DNA of 64,000 bases, taken from assembly GCA_021234155.1 (NCBI GenBank), contig JAJEKV010000030.1, forward strand, positions 9,346,390-9,410,389. Reading direction: 5' to 3'. The DNA is from Isoetes taiwanensis (lineage: Eukaryota; Streptophyta; Lycopodiopsida; Isoetales; Isoetaceae). The notes under the pieces were generated by a model, which worked only from the letters and a program-made list of their open reading frames with translations, did not search any database and was not told where the DNA came from. Below, in pieces: positions 56,340 to 64,000 of the stretch (positions are counted from its first letter, which is position 1; each line of letters begins with the position of its first letter). A program made the translations under genes and the position numbers.

Positions 56340-56852
56340 ATGGAAGGTGGAAGCAGGACTGATATTCTTCAAGTTTTGGTTGCTATGTTCTTTCTTGTTC
56401 TGCTATTTCCTTCTGCAAGTGCACAAGAAGCCCAAATGCTGGGAAGGAGAGGACTTGTCGATGAGCGACCTCCTCAGGACAGATCGGGCAATCCTTGCAA
56501 ACTCCACACAATCAATAACGGAGGAAATCCATGTGTTTTGCAATCACCTCTGCCTTATATGCTAGCAGGATTAGGGGCTATGCTATTGCTGGTTATTGTG
56601 GCATTGATCATTTTGGGATGCTCTTACTTCAAGGGATATTTTGGATTGGATTCTGGATCCAATAACCACCCACATGATCAAGATATGTCAGACATGAAGC
56701 CTGCTTCAAAGCAGAATTGCCTTAATGGAACAGACCACCATCAAGCAAAAGTAGTGGTAATATTAGCAGGGGAAGACAAACCTACTCACATTGCAATGCC
56801 TGCGACATTGATGGTCCAAAAGCAGCCCTCAGATGAGCCTACTCTGCGATAG
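56340..56852 (+). CDS. GLUTAMINE DUMPER (GDU)-like membrane protein
   Basis: Intact 170-codon frame. Residues 1-28 are a signal-peptide-like segment ending PSASA. Residues 69-97 (SPLPYMLAGLGAMLLLVIVA...CSYF) match the membrane helix of plant GDU proteins, which start SPxPYLFGGLAAML and end CSYW. Residues 138-149 (KVVVILAGEDKP) match the cytosolic VIMAG motif. GDU proteins are single-pass membrane proteins that alter amino-acid export and interact with the LOG2 ubiquitin ligase in Arabidopsis (established for that species). The start is the ATG at 56340; the frame is open further upstream but without an ATG. The region between signal and helix has paired Cys (NPCK...NPCV), unlike the short N-terminus of most GDUs. 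The start and frame look functional. Confidence 0.8.
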   Translation: MEGGSRTDILQVLVAMFFLVLLFPSASAQEAQMLGRRGLVDERPPQDRSGNPCKLHTINNGGNPCVLQSPLPYMLAGLGAMLLLVIVALIILGCSYFKGYFGLDSGSNNHPHDQDMSDMKPASKQNCLNGTDHHQAKVVVILAGEDKPTHIAMPATLMVQKQPSDEPTLR

Positions 56853-57865
56853 AATTAGAATGTCTCGAGCATAAAAAATTTCTATAGGCTACAAAGATTT
56901 TTTTCACCATCAAGTTTTTTGAATTTTTGTGTTTGGAAAGTTCCGTCCTGATGCAGAGCACTAAATTCAGATCCCAAGACATAAATTTTTGGAAGTATCA
57001 AAACATGCTGTTCCTCACTGCCTTACTTTTCGAGTTTCTGAAGAAAATCTGGCTCGCTGATTCTTGAAAAAAGCTGTTGATGCTGGGCTTGATTGCCTTG
57101 TAAAAATACAGTATGGCGCTGTGATGCTTTGAATTTCTATGCTTTGGTGAACCCTCCTCCCGGCTTCCTGTACTTTTTGCAGAGTTCATCTAAATTGAGC
57201 AAAAAATAAATAAAGATATGCCATCATCAATTTTGTTTATAGTTTCAAAACGGCTATGTTCAAATACAATTTCATTGTCTGTGCTATTTTTCAATGAAGC
57301 ATGTACGATCAAGTAAACATTGGATTGATTCAACTCTTCATCCAAAGAATGATCAGAAACAGTTGGTTTATCACTATCTGTAGTTGCTCGTGTATGGTTC
57401 ATGAGTCTTGCTGATTTGATATAATCATGGATATTAAAAAAATGTCTGTAACTCTGCAGCACTTGGTTTTATATGAATTCGCAACAGAGGCAATGATGCC
57501 AGGAGTACCTTCATAACAAAAATAGCCATGGTTGTAAACCATTGAAACGGAAGTCTGGATAAAATTAATACGAAAAGCTGCAATCTTTCATAGATCTACA
57601 GTCCGCCAGGGATTTATCCATTAACTGTGCTTCTTCACCTGATCATGTCAGAGGCAAGAACAATCATACCTTCACACAAATGGCCTCGGAAATCATCCCT
57701 CATCTCATCTTCACTGCCGAACCCACCAGCAGCACTACTGCCTCTGAATTGACAAGAATATTCTTGTGCATGATATCCGGCCACTGTTACGGCAATAAAC
57801 TAATCTATCTTGCAGATCACTTTAACTATTTATTAGTACAGAACACGATGAGATAAGACCGAGTC
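56853..57865. other. 3' flanks of two convergent genes
   Basis: Intergenic between the GDU-like gene (+) and the 98-residue gene (-). AATAAA-like signals occur near 57208. A minus-strand frame at 57190-57462 lacks an ATG start and has no recognised family. Confidence 0.4.
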
Positions 57866-58265
57866 TCATAACTCATAAAAGATTGACGAGGCTTTGGGTT
57901 TGCTTTTGCGACGGATTTGCCCCCCAGGCCCACGCCATTTGGATATGATTCCGTTGATATATTCCTGAGGATGATAGGGCTCATCATCGATGTTGGATTT
58001 AAGCTTCAAATCGTGATTTTTTAGCACAGATCCGGTTGGTAATTGAAAGAGATTGAAGCAAGCCTGATCTAGAATCATTGGAAAAGGCAGAAACAAAAGG
58101 ATGCAGTAACGTAGTTCTGGCACTGCAATAACCATCCAAAGCGTGCATGCGTTAGAGATCACTCACATTCCACGATAAAAGGAGAGATTCCATTCCCGAT
58201 CCATTTCTTGTCGCCTTCCTAAAGTATATAGTCTGCTGCTCAGCTTTACACGCACACATCGCCAT
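57866..58265 (-). CDS. Two-exon gene, small basic protein of 98 residues, function unknown
   Basis: Exon 1 (58265-58167) reads MAMCACKAEQQTIYFRKATR through LLLSWN and ends at a GTGAGT donor. Exon 2 (58063-57866) starts ACFNLFQLPTG after a pyrimidine-rich CTAGATCAG acceptor and continues with YHPQEYINGIISKWRGPGGQ, a basic RRKSKPK stretch and FYEL before the stop. The 103-nt intron keeps phase 0 and the joined frame is fully open, which supports a real gene. There is no membrane helix. I do not recognise the family. The Met-Cys start and basic tail could suit an organelle-targeted or RNA-binding protein, but that is a guess. It converges on the GDU-like gene. Confidence 0.6.
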
Positions 58266-58297
58266 AATCAAAGCTTGCTTACGCCGGAGATGCTCCT

Positions 58298-58395
58298 TCT
58301 TAGGGTTAGGGTTGAGTTTTAGCGCGACAAATCTTTAGGTTAATCTGATGACGCGGCAGCCACGTGGCTTTGCAAAGAATATTCCTTCCACGTGG
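58298..58395 (-). promoter_or_regulatory. Telo-box and paired G-boxes upstream of the 98-residue gene
   Basis: AACCCTAACCCTAA reads on the minus strand at about 58303-58316, some 40 bp upstream of the ATG. Telo-boxes (AAACCCTAA-like) are common in plant housekeeping promoters and leaders. Two perfect G-boxes CCACGTGG, each followed by CTTT on the plus strand, lie at 58360-58367 and 58388-58395, 28 bp apart. G-boxes bind bZIP and bHLH factors that respond to light or abscisic acid. Their roles here are inferred. Confidence 0.5.
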
Positions 58396-60650
58396 CTTTA
58401 TTTTATTTATTTTCCTTGTTAAGTTGTCGTTTTATGTAAGTGGTCCTTTGCCTTTAAGCAAATACCATCCCTAGTAGAGGGCAAAGTTATATAACCGTCA
58501 TAGAACCAACTTTATGACTTTTCAACATTGATCTATCAATTACTTGTCGTCAATCGGTCAATCATTGTCGCCATTAGCCCTAGAGATACTGCCTCCATTC
58601 ATGCTTCATTGTGCAGTATCATGTCCTAATCACCAGATCTGGTTGAAGAATGTATCGGCAAGTTCAGCCATATTCCAACATCCACACACAACTTCAACAG
58701 AACAATTCATCTATCGGCGAATATGCTAGCAATACATCCATATTGCAACTGGAGGTAATGATGTTATAGACTATTCATCTACCATGGAATATGCTAGTAA
58801 TGCATCCACTATCCAACTGGAGGTAGCAATCAATGTATTACCCTTCATATATCAGCCTCTCATGGCGTACTCCATCTTGCAATCAATCCCACACTAGCAT
58901 TATAATCAATCCTATTTTGATGCCATGTTAGTGAAATTATCATAAGCGACATTGCATGATAATGAATGTGCTGGTGAGTTAGATGAATTTGGCATGTGGG
59001 CACATCTCTATAGCAACTTTGGAGTACATTTTCTTTATGAATTATGGTGTCTCCCTACCTCAGAATATGCTATCAACCACCTTAGTTGATGTCATTTGGA
59101 GAGGGGGATATGTTGCCTTGATTTGGTGGCTAGCCCTTTGGGATAGCAATTAAGAGGTCTTGTGTTTGAGTCTCTTTTGGGGCATTGGGGGACAATCCTA
59201 TATCCCTATAGGATGCTGCATTGACGTGAAAAAAAAGTACTATCTATCTGCCTCTTTTATTCAAATCTACCATGGTGAGTACATTGATTTTAAATCTAAC
59301 TAGATGATAAAACATTATGTGCGTCTTCAAGGTATGTATGCTACACTGGTTGAAAAGCACATGTTACATGGATATCACTATATATTGCTTTGAGACACAA
59401 ATGTCTAACCTGCAACAATATACCTTTTGAAGGGAGCTCTTGGCCAACAAGTACATTAAACAAGAAGGTACAAATGTAAAGGAGTTATTATGTGGCCTGA
59501 TAAGGATGAACGATATGTCCTTATCCATTGGAAGTGAAATGTTTCTAATGATAGTTCTCCGTATAATTCACTAGAAATGAAGGGAATCCTTCACTTTTTT
59601 TACAAATCCACAATCTCGTGCAAAATCTTATATACGTAAAAAAAATATAAGGTGAATATGATCCAATGGTCCAAAATGATCCTCACTATGGTAGCCGTAT
59701 AGGCGCATCCCCATGACTAAGTGCATCCTGGAATCGTACCAAAAGATGGCGAGGGCGATCAGGTCTTACGACTCCTACCAACATGCAAAGACTACTCCAT
59801 AAACATGTACATACATGACATTGTTCGAAAATCGCAAAGCCTATGATACACAGATTTAGAGCTCTAGTATCCAAACAATGATATTGCTCATCCCTCGGAT
59901 TGCATATTCATGCTCCCATCTCAACTCCCACCTAAATTTCTGCCTCTGAAGTTTGTTCTGAGACATCCACTATGTAAAACTGAGGTAAGAACTAATTGTA
60001 AGAGCTATGTCCATGTCGAAATAGACATTGTCATAGATGTGCCTTTTCAGCGTCCCACCAAATGAATAGGCGAACATGATCTTGTAATGCAGGAGGCAAA
60101 TGTTGGACCTGGTCATCTAAAGTATGAATAAGGTCATGATGCTGTTGTGTATCAAGATATGTGTGTCAAAAAATCCTAGAAGGCCCACTTCCATCTAAGC
60201 TATGTGCTGGGAAGGTATCTCTGGCAATGGCTATTGGGGACTAAATATTCCTGCAAGAAAAGGGCATTTTTAACATCTAATAGATGTTAGATAAATATGC
60301 CGTAATAACATTGTTGATTAGATGCACCTGGACGACCTCAGTCATCGGATCTATCTATCTTATGGCCAGATCATATGTTGGGGCCTCTGGTGCCTCTTGT
60401 TTTGACTATGGTCACTTATGACTGGGTGAGCCATAATTTTGAAATATGGAATACAGATTCGCCCAAGGTTTTGGAACATGAAATACAGGACTCATTTCTC
60501 ACCTAAGGTTTTTGATTTTGGGATACGGAGACTCGAACCTCTACCAAAATAATTCAATATCTTAATAAAAATTCTTTAACCAATGCAACCAACAAATTAA
60601 CGTGTTTATTTATTCTATTGAATCTACCCCCTTTTTTTTTAATAATAACC
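58396..60650. other. Repeat-derived non-coding DNA
   Basis: At 59120-59240 a tRNA-like GGTGGCTAGC...GTGTTTGAGTC pair followed by an A8 run suggests a SINE. At 59400-59560 a plus frame (NKYIKQEGTNVKELLCGLIR) may be copia gag debris. Near 58700-58830 a TATCGGCGAATATGCTAG-like segment is duplicated. No gene is recognised. Confidence 0.35.
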
Positions 60651-60679
60651 TATTCAATTATTTTATGGATATAGTCTAT

Positions 60680-63600
60680 GGTCTCAGAGATAGTGATTTA
60701 TGCATCCATATCAAACCCCACCAGAACCTCCTATTATTGTGCTGCATATTCGCCCACCCCGATGCGGATAGGATGGACCCGTATGTCGATCTATATGATG
60801 ACATACAGCAGAATCAGCAGTTGGGTAGGGTCGTCCTTCTTGGAGATTTCAATGCACGGGCGGAGTAGAGCGACCCATGCGACTTGACCCTCACCGACGA
60901 TGTCCTGCGGCTTCACGCCATGTAATAGCCCGCGGCCAATTGGTCGGATGACGGCCAGTCACTTTCGCTTTTGGCGCGGTTGCTCTGCTATGTGGCATTT
61001 TGACTTGATAATTTGCAATGGCCTTTCACGGTGGCCCAATTCACCGCAAGTGCACACATGCGAGCATGGGACAATCGGGGGGAGGGTCTAGTGTGGTGGA
61101 CTATGTGCTTGTAGTTGCGCCAAGATATGCATCTCATCGGTCGTTTAGGGGTGGAGCCTGAGGCATTCGGGATGAGGAGGTCGACTCGGATCACCTCCCA
61201 CTTTATTTGGACTGGTTTGGCGAGCGCCAGAACCCCCACTATGCCAGCCCCTCGGAGTCCTCGGTTGAGACTTCGATTATGGGCGGAGAGGACTACTGCC
61301 GAGATGCTCATGGGCGCCCTCCCGGTAATTACTGCGGACCTCCACACTAGAAGCGTGAGACGGAACCGGACCCGTGACCGGCTATTACGGGATGCGGCGG
61401 ACGGGTGCTTTGGCAGAACCCCCAGCGTCGCCGCTTCGAGGTCGGCAACATTCCCAGCGTAACGATGGTTTGATGCGGATTTGTAAAGCATAGCGGCAGC
61501 TCCGTCACGATGCGGATCGGTACAGCTTGCGAGCCACCACAGTACCGCGCCCATCGGAAGGACACAAAGCGCGGTACCTTGCCTAGCATCGGGGAGATGT
61601 TCGACTTCTTTGGACACTCATCCTCGAACCTTTTGGCGAGAGTGCTTGAAGGCCAGCCCGAGCCCTCGGGGGACATCACGAGGCGATTGGGAGCGGTGCT
61701 GGCGGCTCTATGACCCCCGGGGGGCGCCCATACCCCACAGGATGGCCCCATTGGTTTCGTGGGCGAGGATGTTGAGGAGGGCACGCAGCGGCTAGCTAAT
61801 GGGAAGGCGGTGACCCGATCACCCGCGGGGCGAGTTACTCAAGTGGGCGAGGCGGCTTGTCTTGCGGTCCTCACTACCACGTTCAACGAGCATTGCGGGA
61901 GGGTTTCCCAGACAATGGACCCAAGCGAGGGTTGTTCCCCATTCACAAAGGCGAGGCGACCCACCTTTGTCAGACCAATTCTGGGACGATCATGGTCGAT
62001 TCGATTATTTGCCAAAGCTGTTGGCGGCATTCTCGGCGGCGATTGACCCGGCTGGGCGGCGGCCGGATGTCGCGAGCCCTCACCTGGCGGGCTTTTCGAC
62101 CCAGCCACTCAGCGATTGACCATATCTTTCTGGCTGCGGGGCGATTGAAAAGGCCGGAATCATCGGCTGGACTTGTATTCTTTGCTTTGTGGACCGCCAA
62201 AGGCTTTTGATCTGGTCCCGAGGAAAAGGCGTGGGCTAGGCTGCGTCAAGCTGGGGCTCCATTTGCTGTCGCGAGAATGCCATATCACGGGTTGTATGAA
62301 AGTTGTTTTGGCAGGATCACGGCCGACCGGGCCAAGCATTCACCCGTGATAGTATCGGGTCCCGGTAGGTTGCCCCCCTCGCCAACAATTTTGGCCTCTA
62401 CATTGATCGGTTAGAGCCCGGCTTCTTGAGCATGGGGGATGGCATCGACTTTTGCACCCGGGTCATCGCCCGACTCATCTATGACGATGTTGGCTGCTCA
62501 AGCCCACACCCGAAGCTATGCGGTCTCACGGATGCCCTAGACACATTTTGTCGGGCTGGACATCTTGGCGTCAATGACGGCCAAGACGGGGTGGTTCTCA
62601 TATCCTCTTCCGTCACCCCATGCCTCCGCACTCACATATCCGGGGACGGCTGTGGGCGTCACGCCCACCTACAAGTACCTAGGGGTGGAGTTCCCCTCCC
62701 TCGCTCTGGCGGGGGCGTCTATCGCTTGGCGGGTGTGTGGTGGAAAGCGCTTTATGCCATCGCGAGAACAACGATCACCCGGCGAGCTATATGATTGGGG
62801 CCATCGGTCACATCATTAGCACTGGTCGAGAGCTGTCCTTACATGCGGGTCGAGGTTTGGGAGACGGTCGTCTCTTTGGCGACACGGAATGACTTGGGCA
62901 GTGCGAGAAGGCATTTTGCCGCACGCAGCACGCGGGGTGAAACCTTGGTCCCTATCGGATTCTAGCTGCGAGGGCGGATTCTTGTAAACCCCGTGGCAGC
63001 CCTTGATAGACACATCGTCTATTTTGAGAAAGTGGTTACTATGGGTGATGCTCGGCTCCTTTTGGCTTACTTGTGGCCATGAGTCTTGGCGGCTTAGGGC
63101 TGTTGGAGGGTAAGAGATCGGTGGTTCGCCCGGATGGAGCGCGGCGAGAACCTGAGATCGCGTCTGGTAGGCGCGTGACGATCGTGGCGACTGCGGGAGT
63201 ACCTAGATGCTTGTTTCCTTGGCAAGCTCACGGGACCCCATTGCTCTAAGCAGGTCAAAATGGCCCATTACAAGGAGCACATCAACCCCGTGTTGGCGGG
63301 GCCCGCAGCTCTCTGCGTTCCCGGCTGCCCTGAAAAAGCGAGACTCATTGCCTCCATTACGCCGCACGGTGCCCACCATCTTCGCATCGAGGCAGGCGGT
63401 GGATTGGGGAGCCCAGCCGGGGCAGGCTCTGTCGGTCTTTGTCAAAGCGGGTGCCATTGAGGATGAGTCTCACACTTTCGAGTTGCCCGGGGGGTTCGGT
63501 CGGTCCGGGCCGATACGCTCCCTTAAATGCGGCGGACGTGCCCTTGCATTCAGCGATGAACACACCGTCGGTGACGTGCCACGGGGTCATACATCCAGAG

Positions 63601-63900
63601 GCTTGGACTGCGAGGTCACATTTGCCCCTTTGGCTATCCGTGACTAGGCACTACTGGGGGTGGTGCATGACCGTATATATTGGGATGTTTACGCATTTTA
63701 TATGATTAGCCACGGTTTGTCAAGGGCTGATTCTTTGCCACGGTTTTCCCTCGAAAACCCGCCGGGTGGGGGTTTTAATCGGAGGCGGTAATCCGCTCCG
63801 TGGCTGCGTTTTTTTGTATTGGGTCCCATAGGCCAGATTGGTCTCCGTGGGACGATAAAAGTACCTTCCTTCCTTCCTTCCTTCCTTCCTTCCTTCCTAA
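60680..63900 (+). mobile_element. LINE-A copy, endonuclease to (TTCC)n tail, indel-rich
   Basis: It starts within the endonuclease: DADRMDPYVDLYDDIQQ, then VVLLGDFNAR (GDxN at 60842). A GG-SVVDYVL-like segment (about 61080) and VDSDHLPLYLDW follow. The linker and RT are spread over many frames (VGEDVEEGTQRLANGKA, WTQARVVPHS, SAIDHIFLAAG, IFGLYIDRL, DALDTFC and VVLISSSVTP at about 62590, YKYLGVEFPS at 62670). The 3' hairpins (AAAACCCG..GGGGTTTT and AGGCCAGATTGGTCT) and a (TTCC)n tail at 63863-63897 close the element. Protein text is recognisable throughout, but the frame changes every few dozen codons. Confidence 0.8.
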
Positions 63901-64000
63901 GTTAATGCACTTTAGGCTCAAATAGAGATTGTGTTTGAAGTAGTGTGTTGTAACAAGACCAAATTCCAGATGCAAATACGAATAAATTACTCAATTTTGT

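Noticed and set aside
57190-57462. 90-codon minus-strand frame between the two convergent genes
   Set aside because: It has no ATG at its start, no recognisable domain, and an A/T-rich composition.

Overview
The window is nuclear DNA of a land plant. Spliced genes have GT-AG introns of plant size, TATA boxes and G-boxes of plant type are present, and there are plant-specific families: a late-embryogenesis-abundant (LEA) protein, a GLUTAMINE DUMPER-like membrane protein, an ER-type glutaredoxin and a pentatricopeptide-repeat relic. There is also a short nuclear copy of plastid psbA. Low gene density and many old, nested non-LTR retrotransposons suggest a large repeat-rich genome, perhaps a fern or lycophyte. 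The species cannot be named from the sequence alone.

Layout. 1-349 (-): 5' part of a group-3-type LEA gene running off the left edge. 0.4-6.5 kb: repeats, a psbA fragment at 3.4 kb, a LINE-like 3' end at 5.4 kb and a TA-flanked MITE at 5.7-6.2 kb. 6.5-12.2 kb (+): a cluster of gene pieces, namely a 222-bp tandem duplication, a mitochondrial S-adenosylmethionine-carrier fragment, a spliced CxxS glutaredoxin gene and a PPR pseudogene. 13.9-21.5 kb: a Ty3/gypsy relic (-) split by a 3'-truncated LINE (+), abutting an L1-type LINE (-) that also lacks its reverse transcriptase. 21.5-25.8 kb (-): two damaged copies of the dominant LINE family, here called LINE-A. 26.4-34.8 kb: a distinctive block of decayed minus-strand exons, including an FCP1/HAD-type phosphatase segment, riddled with about 20 copies of a short palindrome close to AATCACGCTTGGCGTGATT. 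35.3-38.0 kb (+): the coding remnant of a transposon-like protein with a GHTHEDVDA signature (DUF7869-like). 38.5-43.3 kb: LINE ORF1 and endonuclease fragments and a copia relic. 44.6-54.5 kb: what looks like an old tandem duplication, each copy later invaded by a different LINE-A element. 55.1-58.4 kb: the best-preserved genic segment, with a minisatellite, a GLUTAMINE DUMPER-like gene (+) and a two-exon gene for a 98-residue protein (-) with paired G-boxes. 60.7-63.9 kb: another LINE-A copy (+).

There is no operon-like organisation. Probable functional genes are the LEA gene, the GLUTAMINE DUMPER-like gene, the 98-residue gene and possibly the glutaredoxin. The rest is mobile-element debris. 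LINE-A copies end in a conserved set of RNA hairpins followed by a microsatellite tail, consistent with target-primed reverse transcription. The palindrome block at 26.4-34.8 kb is the part that known feature types explain least. Family names were recognised from memory of conserved motifs; no database search was run.
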